Assembly: GCA_963693315.1 (NCBI GenBank)
Contig: OY856188.1
Span: 200,545,619-200,609,618 of the forward strand
Length of the DNA stretch: 64,000 bases
Reading direction: 5' to 3'
Origin: Diogma glabrata
Lineage: Eukaryota > Arthropoda > Insecta > Diptera > Cylindrotomidae
Positions 48,122 through 59,459 of this stretch are shown here, piece after piece (the first letter of the stretch is position 1; every line of letters starts with the position of its first letter). Position numbers and translations under genes: made by a program. The notes under the pieces are model-generated. The model had not been told where the DNA came from. It saw nothing but the letters and a program-made list of their open reading frames with translations, and did no database searches.

Positions 48122-50429
48122 AGGAATAGTTCTAAGTCATTCATTCTCATTCACCAATTTGGTAGCACTCATCGCAGAACATTAGCAATTTTAGAAAATT
48201 TGAAAACAAACCTAACAACGTACATCAAGTACTTATCATCCCACCTCATATCTTTTCATTTTCATTTTCAGTCTTAAGAAAATTTGTTGTTGTTATTAGT
48301 TTCTTTAAAAAAAAAATGTTTTTGAGTTAAGCAAAAAAAAAATACAAAAATAATATTACTAAATTACTATACAGTTTGTATTGAAAAGTTGTTAAGTGAA
48401 CATCATCAACACATATATCACATAAAAAACTTTCGATTTGTTATCTTCGATTATTTACGAATAATTCGGAAGTTTAATTTAAAAATATGACTAGAATTTC
48501 AATTAAAAAGCATTTGTTGTTGTTGTGTAAATAAAAAAAATTACAATTTACGTTAATGTTAATACATCGTTAATGTCAATTAATAACTCTTTACATTTAA
48601 AGTAAACATAACATACACAAAACTATAAGTAATTTAATTATTAAGTTATAGTATATCACAGCATAATTAAAATAATAACAATAATAATTTTGTGTAAACA
48701 AGTGATTTTTTTTTTAATTTTGACTCATATCTATTTATAAAAAAAAAGATGCTGTGCATTTTTTAAATTTCAGAAAGAAAACATAAGTAAAGAAAATTAA
48801 AATACAAATAAATGCGAATTTAAATTTTCCCTCCTTGTAACAAATAATTTACTTGATTACGTTACATGAAAATTAATGATTTTTTTTATATAAATAAACA
48901 AAGTGCAAAAGCAAGAAAAATTATAATGAAAAATAGTGATTTGTTTTGAATTAAAAATTTAATAAAAAAGGACAACGTTACAAATTACAATTTGAAATAA
49001 ACTAACGTGTGTTGTGTTTAAAAACTATAAAACATTTAAATTAAATCTATTAATTAAATTTAGAACGTTGGTGATTGAGGTATGATTATATTTTTTTATT
49101 AGTTTTGTTTACATTACGAAAAACACTAAACCATCTGTTGAGAGAAATATGAGATTAAAAGAAATGAGAATTTTTTGTTTTTTAATAGTTCACATAGTTG
49201 TTAAAAGGGGATTTAAATTTATGGTTAGGCTACTTTGGACCGTAGGCCGTAACATATTTGTGAACATGAAAAAAATAATCAGCAATTACTATTTTGTCCA
49301 AATATAGGATCAAACTAATATTAATAACAGTTAAAAGTAATATTGAATGAGTTGAGAGATCAATTTAGAATCCGCTTATGCAGGAATGATGTCTGTCCTT
49401 TGGAGTTCTATATCATCCTATTTATTGTTCGTACTATCTCGATATACTGATACTAAATCATTAAATCCTGTCCAGCTTAAGAGACTACGTTTAAGAGACT
49501 AAGCACTTTCCGAAAATCCAAATTACAGAAAGAATTAAAACTATGGTAAACTGTATAAATAAACTATCAACTTAATGTCCAACTGCCATACTGTCTACGA
49601 ATAAAGAATTTTTTTATTTATTTTGAAACATGTAAACAGAAATAACTGTTATATTAATTTAATTTTAGTTTCCGTTGTATATAAGTATAAATGTTTTAAA
49701 AATCAATTAATTGAAGTTAACATCAAAAGAAAACTAAACATAAAAAAAAATTAGAATAAATTTAAAACCATCTACTTAATCCAAAAGAAAATTTTACTAA
49801 ATTCTTAGAAATAAAGTAATTTATGATTATTAATTAGAAAATAAGAAGTTTTTGAATAAAGAAAAACAAATTTTGGTTTGTGAAATGATTACATGAAATT
49901 CGCGCTATTTTTCTTTATATGGTTTTTTTTATTTGATGTGGAATATTAGAACCCTTTGTGGAATATTGTGTTCCTTTGTTAAGGACTGTTATGGTGCGGA
50001 CTCTAAAGCTTCTAGCTTCCGTCTATATCCCGACAAACATTAAGTGCATGGTGCACGAGTCTATGCACATTTCGTGCACATTTTAATTTTAATAGTTTAA
50101 AGTTTTTTTTAAATACTAAAGTGCATATTTTAGATTTAGTTGAATTTTAAAAGTATTTGAGTGCTAATGTCATGCCTATTTTTTTAATTCAACATTTTAA
50201 AATCACATGTATTCCAAATGTGCATAGAACTTTTAGGCATAAATATTTGACGTTTATCACTAAGATCTTCTAATACGTTATGAATTTTTCCTGGACTGAT
50301 ATTTTTAGTAACTTCATTAGGACAAATGAATAATGCGGTCGTATTTTTAAGTTGCTAAATGAAAATGTATGTGTGTGATTGGATTTGTGAATGAAGCATT
50401 CATTTTTTCGTCATCTTTTTAACAATACT
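48122..50429. other. AT-rich stretch, no gene
   Basis: No coding sequence recognised. Near 50040-50230 GTGCA/TGCAC motifs cluster, and similar motifs cluster at 52115-52200 on the other side of the mariner, possibly the ends of an older element into which the mariner inserted. Confidence 0.45.
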
Positions 50430-50430
50430 A

Positions 50431-51718
50431 GGTCATTCAATAAGTCCGTAGGATGACACATAGATGGCGTTACTAGAATTTTTTCCATATGATTTTTATT
50501 TAGTACTAACCTTCAAACGATACGTGTATAAATTTGACAGCAATCTGACTATTTATTCGTGAGTTATAGCATTTTGTGTGAAGCAACTTTTGTTTTTGAA
50601 AAAAAATGGAAAAAAGTGAATTTCGAATTTTAATAAAGCATTGCTTTTTGATGAAAAAAAATACAGTGGAAACCAAACAATGGCTTGATAAACATTATCC
50701 AAACTCTGCTCCATCGAGACAAATGGTAGAGAAGTGGATGGCTGAATTTAAATGTGGTCGTACCAGCACAAAAGATGCAGAGCGCAGTGGACGCCCAAAT
50801 GAGGCTGTTATTCCAGAAAACATAAAAAAAATCTACAAATTGGTTATGAACGATCGCAAATTGAAGGTGCACGAAATAGCTGACATTGTAAAGGTAGCAG
50901 ATGGTAGTGTTTTTACCATTTTACATGAACATTTGGGTATGCGAAAGCTCTGTGCAAATTGGGTGCCGCGTGAGCTCACAGTCGACCAAAAACTACAACG
51001 ACGAATCGATGCTTCGGAGGAGTCTTTGGCACTGTTAAACCGCAATAAAAGGGAATTCTATCGTAGATATGTGACAATGGATGAGACATGGCTTCACAAT
51101 TACACACCAGAATCCAAAAGACAGTCAGCTGAGTGGGCAGCAGTCGACGAACCGAATCCAAAGCGAGCAAAGACGCAACAGTCGGCCGGTAAGGTGATGG
51201 CGTCTGTATTTTGGGATACGAACGGAATAATATTCATCGACTATCTCCAAAAAGGAACCACCATCAACAGCGAGTATTACTGTGAACTTTTGGATCGATT
51301 GAAGGCTGAAATCGCAAAGAAACGGCCACATTTGCAAAAGAAAAAAGTGTTGTTTCACCAAGATAATGCACCGTGTCACAGATCGAAGAAAACAATGGCA
51401 AAATTGAATGAATTGGGCTTTGAATTGCTTACACACCCACCATATTCTCCAGATTTAGCCCCAGCGACTTTTTCCTGGTTTCAGATCTCAAGAGAATGCT
51501 TGCTGGAAAGAAATTTAAGTCCAATGATAAAGTAATCGCTGAAACTGAGGCCTATTTTGACGAGAAAGAGAAATCGTACTATAAAAGTGGTATAGAAAAG
51601 TTGTAAAATCGCTATACTCGTTGTATCGCCCTCGAAGGCAACTATGTTGAATAAAAAAATCGAGTTTTGTCAAAATGTTGTTTTTTTCTTACTTATCCTA
51701 CGGACTTATTGAACGACC
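50431..51718. mobile_element. mariner transposon, TIRs intact
   Basis: GGTCATTCAATAAGTCCGTA (50431) and CCTACGGACTTATTGAACGA CC (to 51718) form ~27-bp terminal inverted repeats. TA precedes the left end; TG follows the right, so the target TA seems to have mutated on that side. Length 1288 bp is normal for a full-length mariner. Confidence 0.9.
50606..51535 (+). pseudogene. mariner transposase, frameshifted
   Basis: Residues 1-287 follow the family: paired helix-turn-helix DNA-binding domain with RSGRP linker (near residue 60), WVPREL (the linker motif), first catalytic Asp in TMDETW (Asp159), second in HQDNAPCH (Asp253), then YSPDLAP. A one-base loss just before 51467 then shifts the frame, so residue 288, where the DD34D family has its third Asp, is Thr. 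Out-of-frame transposase-like sequence continues to ~51650, and that frame also holds a premature stop near 51603. The frame used here ends at 51535. Function is known for the family: cut-and-paste transposition at TA. This copy should be inactive but its TIRs could still be mobilised. Confidence 0.92.
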
Positions 51719-52239
51719 TGTTACAATTTCAATGAAAAAATAAGAATTCAAGAAATTCAAATATTTAGCTTCCATATAAAAAATAATATTAATTTTCCAA
51801 ACCTTTCTTAATATTATAGAAAACTTAATTTAAATATCAGTAAACCGACTTAAAAAATCATAAACAAAAAATATGAAAAAAATATAAAATTTTTTTGAAT
51901 CACTAAAATTAATTACACAAAGTGCCCGTTTGTTATTTGTGCATGTTTTCTTTACCTTCACAAACAAATTTATTTCGCACATAATTTTAGATGAAAATAA
52001 AATAAAATGCATTAATTTATTATTACGAAAGTCATATTATCTCATAAAAGGTTAAAGAAACCACTCGTTTTACAAAATGTTTAGACTACTTGTTCACTAT
52101 CCTGTTTTTTATTCTGTGCATGATATGTATTATGCATCATTTTTTGCATGGTAACGTGCACAGCATTTTGTAACATGCACAATTAATGCACATATGACGA
52201 ACTTTTCAATATGGCTTTACGGTATCTAACTGTTACTAA
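51719..52239. other. AT-rich stretch, no gene
   Basis: Only the cluster of TGCAC/GTGCA motifs (52115-52200) stands out. Confidence 0.45.
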
Positions 52240-54180
52240 TATTATAATTAGTAGTTCTGCAAGAAACGGATGCAGCAGATGAAGCTCAACTTACCTCTAG
52301 AGGAAACATTGTTGGTTACAATCTAATTAGTGTTATTTACCATCAAGCATATGAATTTGCCACGTATGTTAATTCAGAAATCATGAACTGCACCCATGTA
52401 CTTACACAGACAGACAACGATATACATCTTATTGTTGTTGATATATCAGACACGAGGATTGTAAAGGTATACCAGCCACCAGATACAGCATGGCCAGCTG
52501 CTACTCTACCATTATTTCACCATCCAGCAATATATGCTGGTGACTTCAATAGCCATCACACTCGTGTTTTCCTACTCAAATAACAATCCAAATGGCATAC
52601 AACTGACTGACTGGACGGATGGTAACAACATGTTCCTGGTATATGATGCGATTCAACCTTTAGATCTGCTGGATGGCGAAGTGATTACAAATCCGACCTA
52701 TGTTTTTCCACAAAAAAACGAACAACGTAACCCTATTCCAATATTTAGGGCTCGTCCTGTAATTCTTGAGCTAGGTATCCAAATCCCACTCGTTAACTCT
52801 ACTCCTCAATCTAGATGGAATTTTAACAAAGCTGACTGAGCTAAATATAGGTCGGAGTTAGATGCAGTGATTCGCTAGATCCAACCCATTCCTAAAAATT
52901 ACGATTGGTTCATTGGAACCATCATCTCAACTGCTAAGAAATGCATCCCAAGAGGCTTCCGTGAAGAATACATTCCTGGAGAGAGCGATATATTATATGA
53001 AGAGTACCTTAGTAGTGAGGCAGACTCGGCTGATGACCTAATATACTCATTGGACGCCGCGAGGAAACAAAAGTGGATTAACGCTGTTGGAAACATTGAT
53101 TTTTCCCATTCAAGCAGGGAAGCTTGGAGTCTCCGTTAGAAGCTGAGTGGCTCAAACTCAATTACTCGTGCTAACAATGAAATAAATCCAGAGGACATTG
53201 CAAAACATATCGTAAACATGTCTCGTTCTTGTATTAATCGCCTTCATTAGAGAACCATTAAACGTAAATTAAGAGAAATGAAGCGCAATTGCGACTCATA
53301 TACAACCGTATCGCACCCATCTTGAATGACCAGATCCCAGTCGAATAAGCTGGTTTCCATTCCAACCGTAGTTGCACTGACCAACTGCTCGCTTTAACAT
53401 CCTATATCGAAGCTGGGTATCAAAAACAATTAAAAAGAGGTGCAGTATTAATCGATCTCACTGCAGCATATGATACGGTCTGGCGAATTGGGATTACATA
53501 TAAGCTGTTCAATGCAATACCTTGTAGCACCATCTCACGTTTAATTAACAACATGCTGAGTAATCGTGTATTTAAAGTTCATCTAAGTTGGACCCTGGCC
53601 ACTCAAAACAAAGACATGGGTGTCTTAGAAGATTTGCTCTCAACTGACCTGGCGATAATAAATGACTATTTTCGAACGTGGAGCTTATTTCCTAATTTAA
53701 GTAAAACCGAAAGTTCTTGTTTCCACTTAAACAACAAACTAGCAAAACATGAACTATCAGTGTTATTTAACGGCACTGTCATTAAACACCACCAACAGCC
53801 AAAGTGCCTGAGCATTTCTCTCGATAGAACTCTTTCTTTTAAACTCCACCTAGAGAATACGTAAAAAAACTTAAAACGAGAAACAATGTATTGCACAAAC
53901 TGGCAGGCTCGACATGGGGTGCTACTCCAGCTACCCTCCGCACGACTGCACTAAGTCTGGTTTACTCAGTGGAGTACGGCGCACCAGTCTGGTTGAATAG
54001 CACACATACTCAAAAAGTTGACTGTCAACTGCATGCCACAATGCGTACTATAAGTGGTACTATCAGGTCCACTCTTTTACCTTGGCTCCCTGCGTTAAGC
54101 AATATCGCTCCACCTGCACTCAGACACTCGCATGCGCTTATGCGTGAACAGAAAAAGGTAATCAGGTTATATTTCTATAT
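52240..54180 (+). pseudogene. Jockey-like LINE, decayed, RT core deleted
   Basis: Endonuclease pieces come first: VVDISDTRIVKVYQPPDTAW and AIYAGDFNSHHT (52380-52565), then NNPNGIQLTDWTDGNN (52573-52620). RT pieces follow: AGFHSNRSCTDQLLALTSYI and GAVLIDLTAAYDTVW (~53350-53480, with the first catalytic Asp), then a jump to the thumb region IINDYFRTWSLFPNLSKTES (53655-53720) and LVYSVEYGAPVWLNS (53955-54005). The YxDD box is missing, so a deletion spans the RT catalytic centre. Multiple stops. Related in layout to 38500-41079 but a different member. Confidence 0.8.
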
Positions 54181-54741
54181 TCGTTGATTTGTGGAAACGT
54201 GGAGTAGGAGTAGAAATTTTTCCCATGCCTTAATTCGATAAACGTTATATTCCTTAGTATTTTTCTTGTGGGATCACTAAATAGTAAGTTATTTTATATA
54301 ACGGCTTTATTGATTCACAACAATAGCAAATCAGTACATCAACAATATTCCTTCTACAACTTCAGAAAAATCACCGATAAATTACAGAAAACTCCAGTAA
54401 AACACCACTATCGATGCTTTAAGTATAACAAAATATTTTTTTCAAATCGACTAAAACTTTAAATTGAAAACACTTATACTTTTTCACAATTATCTTTACA
54501 ACGTACAACTGGTCTACTTTATCGCTGTTTAATATCGCGCTCAGTATTAATCAAATTTTGTATTCTGTAATTCAACTTGTTTAAACACGGTTTTAATATA
54601 TTTCTGAAAAATTACACAATACTATTCTTCCCTTTGAGAGAACATTCACTGTATTTGGTGTACGTCTTTTTAAATTGTCCCTTACACGTCCTCTCGTATT
54701 AATTATATTTCTAGAAACATTATAAATAGTAGATTTTTATA
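54181..54741. other. AT-rich spacer, no gene
   Basis: A 64-residue frame at 54268 has no recognised motif; nothing else stands out. Confidence 0.45.
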
Positions 54742-55264
54742 GGGCGATTTTTCTGTTCCGGTGTTCGCCGCAATGGCGCTGCAAAAAGGGGATAAGATAA
54801 AAAATCACAAAAATTTTATATGGGATTCCATACAAAACACAACTTGAATAATTTTAAAAGTTATTTATAAAATTTCTCATTTTACTACAATTGAATAATT
54901 TTAATTTGACTATATATTAAGCGTCATACATAAAATATTAATTTTAAGTCCCTCAAAAAAGAAACATAAAAATTGCAAAATGTTCCAATACAAAGTTGTA
55001 TGAAAAATTTAACCTATTTTCGTATTTGTTTCACGGACAGAAAAAATAAATTATTTTATATATTTTGCTGAATATATAGTCAATAATAGTTCATAAACAA
55101 ATTTAAAGTATTTAATTGTAGTAAAATGAGAAATTTCATAGATAATTTTTAAAATTATTCAAGTTGTGTTTTGTATGAAATCCCATATAAATTTTTTTGA
55201 ATTTATTCTCTTATCCCCTTTTTGCAGCGCCATTGCGGTAAACACCGGAACAGAAAAATCGCCC
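54742..55264. mobile_element. Long-TIR MITE, complete copy
   Basis: GGGCGATTTTTCTGTTCCGG (54742) and its complement (to 55264), flanked by TA on both sides. The arms stay complementary for ~200 bases (CGCCATTGCGG..., CATACAAAACACAA, AATTTCTCATTTTAC). No coding capacity. TA duplication suggests a Tc1/mariner-type helper. Confidence 0.85.
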
Positions 55265-55266
55265 TA

Positions 55267-55696
55267 TAAAAATCACAAAAATGTTATATGGAATTCCATA
55301 CAAAACACAATTTGAATAATTTTAAAAGTTATCTATGAAATTTCTCATTTTACTACAATTAAATAATTTTAATTGGTTTATGAATTATAAAACAAATAAG
55401 AAAATAGGTTAAACTTTTTAAACAACTTTGTATAGGAAATTTTGGCAATTTTTATGTTTCTTTTTTGAGCGACTTATGAATAATATTTTATATATTACGC
55501 TTAAAATATAGTCAATAATACTCCATAAGCAAATTAAAATTGTTCAATTGTGGTAAAATGAGAAATTTCATAGGTAATTTTTAAAATTATTCAAGTTGTG
55601 TTTTGTATGAAATCCCATATAAAAGTTTTTAAATTTATTCTCTTATCCCCCTTTTGCAGCGCCATTGCGGTAAACACCGGAACAGAAAAATCGCCC
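55267..55696. mobile_element. Second copy of the same MITE, left terminus missing
   Basis: Starts directly after the first copy's TA, aligned to its interior, and ends with the same terminus before TA (55697-55698). The two copies are direct neighbours. A half copy is at 15039-15316. Confidence 0.8.
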
Positions 55697-55828
55697 TATA
55701 CAAGTGGTGAAAACGTCTCTTTTTGCGTGACTGAACGGTTTGGAATAAGTTCAGGAACGTAAAAACGTTTTTACCACGCGTAGAAAACGCTATTTTTTCT
55801 ACGCTTGTAAATATAAATGATAATATTT

Positions 55829-56400
55829 ACAAATTCATCAACTAAAAACCTACAAAACGACATATCTAAATTTGCCTGTGTAAAAAATAAACAAGATCGC
55901 ATTTTTACCAGTGTAAAATACTGTTATTATTGTGTTCGCCAACAGATGGAATAATAACAGGCGAATACAATAATAAGGCGCGCTATACACCTGAGCTAAA
56001 CTATGCGAAACTGGCGAACTATGTTTTTAAAAAAGTAATGTTTTAATGCGAATAAAACTTTTTAAAAAAAATGTAATGTTTCAGTTTTTCTTTTCTTTTT
56101 TAAATGTTTTGTTGGCGAACTATATTTTTAAAAAATAATGTATGTAACGTAATTATAGAAAAAAACATTACGAAAACGTAACATTTAAAAAGAAAAGAAA
56201 AACGGAAACATTACATTTTTTTTAAAAGCTTTATTCGCATTAAAACATTACTTTTTAAAAACATAGTGCGCATAGTTTAGCTCAGGTGTATAGCACGCCT
56301 AATTCATTATTTTACACTGGTAAAAATGAGATCTTGTTTATTTTTTACCCAGTCAAATTTAGATATGTCGGTTTGTAAGTTTTTAGTAGATGAATTTGAC
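55829..56400. mobile_element. Foldback element of ~570 bp
   Basis: CAAATTCATCAACTAAAAAC (55829) pairs with the stretch ending GATGAATTTGAC (56400). Inner landmarks are ACGACATATCTAAATTTG, AAACAAGATC, GCTATACACCTGAGCTAAAC and TTTTAATGCGAATAAA. The left arm carries an extra ~55 bases (CTGTTATTATTGTGTTCGCC ...) that form their own hairpin. No gene. Confidence 0.8.
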
Positions 56401-57132
56401 AATATGAATAATGAAAATATAGTTCATATATTTTCTCTAAAAACTATTACAGATATTACAGATATTTTTTTTACCGACTGGAAAGTCATCGCTTAAAGTA
56501 TAAATTTAAAAAATTGTAGGTAGGTTTAATTTTCAATTAAAAACAAATGAAAATAAATTTTTTAATAAAATTTATTTATTTATTTAATAAATTTTTTTTT
56601 TTTTTGGCGGAAAGAACTCAGAGAATATATTTTATATCTGACAGTTAATTATCGGTGGAAAATATTATACGATATATCTTATACAAATTTTATTTAATCG
56701 CTCCGATTTCTCCGATATAGAAAAAAAAACTCATTATTAGTTTAATTAATTAATTACATACAATTGATATAATGATTAGTTTCGATTCGATTCGATCAAA
56801 ATATTCAAAATATTCAATCCCTTCAAAATACTGCGATATTGACAGAAATAAACACAGCAACCGAAACAACAACAGAAACAGTAATTGAAATTCAATCTCA
56901 AATATTCAATTCTTTAAATAAGCACTACCTGTAGTCGACCACCGAAACTTATTTACTTTCAGTTCTAGTGACTGAAAACATTTTCAGTCACTACTTAGAA
57001 AAAGTTTCCCTTTCACATAGGTTTTACTATACACTAAAATGACATTTTCGTAGCTTGAAGTAGAAAAATAATATATTTCTACATTTTCGTTCTTACAGTT
57101 CACTACGAACGCTGATTCATTTTCAATTCAGG
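56401..57132. other. AT-rich stretch, no gene
   Basis: Nothing recognised beyond simple AT-rich sequence and short CAACAGAAACAG-type motifs near 56860. Confidence 0.45.
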
Positions 57133-59397
57133 AGTGCGTTCGAATACGTAATGTAGTAGTAACCATTTAATTAATGAAGGATGAAAGCATTTGAGAACTC
57201 AAAATATCGATTTCTTTTTATTTTTTTGTAATTGAGATATCCTTTTTAGGGTTCCTCTTTTTTATACGGAAGACTATTGGTGAGAGAGTAAAACGTGTTT
57301 TTTGCATTATTTCGATTATCTCGAAAACCAATAATCCTATGGATCTAAAATTTCAGGTGCTTATAAAACTAACTTATCCACAAAATATGACGGGTTAAAA
57401 AATAAATTAAGTTGTTTTCGTTTGTTTTGGTACGAGGTACGATGTGAAGCCTTTGAGAACATACATTTTTTTATTGAGACGAGTAGGGTATCATATGAAA
57501 GGGCTTCACATCAGTATTCCTTAAAAATGTATTTTTGAATTTTACATCCCACCAATTTTTGTATAATTTTGAAAAAGGACGTTTTCTTAATGTTTTATTA
57601 CCCCGATTAACTCCGACCCTACTTCATCGAAAATCTTAAAATATATTGAAAAATGGGTAGGTTTTTACTGAAAAATATAGAAAAGTGGCAAATACTCATA
57701 ACTATATTTATTAAAGGGGTGGGAATGAGAAGGGGTAAAAACATAATTTAAAACCGGCCAAGTAGAGTGTCATGTCAAAGAGTACTTGATTTTAGAAACA
57801 TTGCCATTTTTCCAGAATTTTGCAATGCATAGTTTTTGTATTATTGTCAAAAAAGTGACACAAAAAGTTGGTTCCCCCCTTGGATTTCGAGCTTTATTGA
57901 CAGAAAAATTTGAAAAAAATCACAGAGATAGGAAGTTTGATAAACACTAAACGAAAATTATAGCGAAGTCTCAAATAATTATATTTCTGTGTGTTTAGGG
58001 AATGAGTGTAGGGAGGGTAAAAAAACCTTTTTTAACCCAAGCGAGTGGGGTGTCATTTGAAAGAGCACCTAATCTAAGAAACATTGCAATTTAGAATTTT
58101 TTTTAGAATTTTGCGGTTCACAGTTTTTGAGTTATTCTAAAAAATGTGCAACTTTCAGACCCAATTAAATTTGTTTCGAAATTTCTTAAAATAGACTTAA
58201 TTTTGACTATAAGGACAAGGACAAGGACGGTAAAAATAAAAAAAATATCTTTGAAAATGTGCTCTATAAAAACACAAGAATGAGCATTTTGTCGCAAAGC
58301 TGTTTACGAATTTTTGAATTTATTAAACCAACAGCAGAAAAGGTGGTTTTATTTACTATTGGCCCTATTTTAAGTAAAAAATTATAAAATTATTGAAGGT
58401 GCTCACCTTTGGATCTTTTACCTACAAATAAGGACATTTCCTTCTGTAGTTTTGAAACTGGGCTTTCTACTTTGGCTGGAATTTTTCTTGAGGAGTTTAA
58501 ACCTTTTTCCATAGTTAAATTCAGTTCGTCCTCTTCCCATTTCCCACGTCCAGGTGGGAACGCTTGAATTGCATTGGTGTTCTGGCGCCAATGACTCGCC
58601 ATGGTGCAGAATCATTGAGTATAAGCAGTATTTACTATGCTCCTCTCAACTATACCAATCTAATTCTTTTAGACCCGTAGCACGGCGTGGACGTAGAATT
58701 TCGGATTTTCGTTACCCATATGTTCCACATATGTTTCGCTACCCATAAATATATGTTCATGTCGTTTAAAAATATTGCTTGTTCTTTATAAAATATTTGA
58801 GTTAAATAATCACTGGAAATAACTCAATAAATTTAAATTACTCTGGTAATTATTTTCATTCATTTTGTAAAAATTAGCACCACTATTAAGAAAACATTGG
58901 ATATTTTTTTGTTTTTTAAATTTAGAATTGTTTTTAATTTATAATATTAAATAAAAAAAGTTTGTGGTTGTAAATAGAAACAAATCAAAATGAGGAAAAG
59001 AGAAATTGAATATGACATATCACCATTTTTTATGTCTCTCTTCAAACAGTTCTGAAGTTATGTATTTTCTCTCTATATTTATATACACATACTTTAAGTT
59101 ATTTCGGCTTATTGATTAAAAAAATAATGCAGGCAATAAGATTTTAAAATAATTTTACCTTTTATAATCCAACGTTTCGTTTATTTATTTATTGTATATT
59201 TTTATTAGTAACACATGTCTGTTAATTAATTATTAGATATTTTGTATAAAAGTGTCAACATCAAAAATATCGATAGCAAATTGAACATCAAAAGTATTAA
59301 ATGAAATGCCTTCGAATACTAAATGAACCTCACGCCTTTTGATTGGTTCATTAACTATTTATTGAAGATGAGACTTCATTAAGTATTCGAACGTATA
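57133..59397. mobile_element. Second member of the GAGTGCGTTCGA family
   Basis: The left end CAG|GAGTGCGTTCGAATAC matches the element at 11176, including the CAG before it. The right end (CGAATACTAAATGAACCTCA, TTTTGATTGGTTCATTAA, ATTAAGTATTCGAACG) matches 14247-14342 but the last bases have decayed. The interior differs wholly from the first member: it holds a GGGTTCC dispersed repeat and AT-rich DNA. Short minus-strand frames at 58390-58615 (GRGKWEEDELNLTMEK) are not recognised. Confidence 0.7.
57246..58320 (+). repeat. Dispersed GGGTTCC repeat with internal tandem paragraphs
   Basis: Begins AGGGTTCC...TTTATACGG. Paragraphs with GAGTGGGGTGTCATTTGAAA, AAGAAACATTGC, AATTTTGC, AGTTTTTG and AAAAATGTG recur ~300 bases apart (57760, 58045). 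The same signature (GGGTTCCGTAC, GAGTGGGGTGTCATATGAAA) is at 63309-64000. Confidence 0.65.
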
Positions 59398-59459
59398 TAC
59401 TTTAGAACGTATATACTAGATTTATTTATTTTTGAATAAGTTTCAGTAATTTTTCAATA

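Noticed and set aside
58390..58615. Minus-strand ORFs with GRGKWEEDELNLTMEK
   Set aside because: Looks protein-like but I cannot place it in any family, and two overlapping frames compete; not enough to call a gene.
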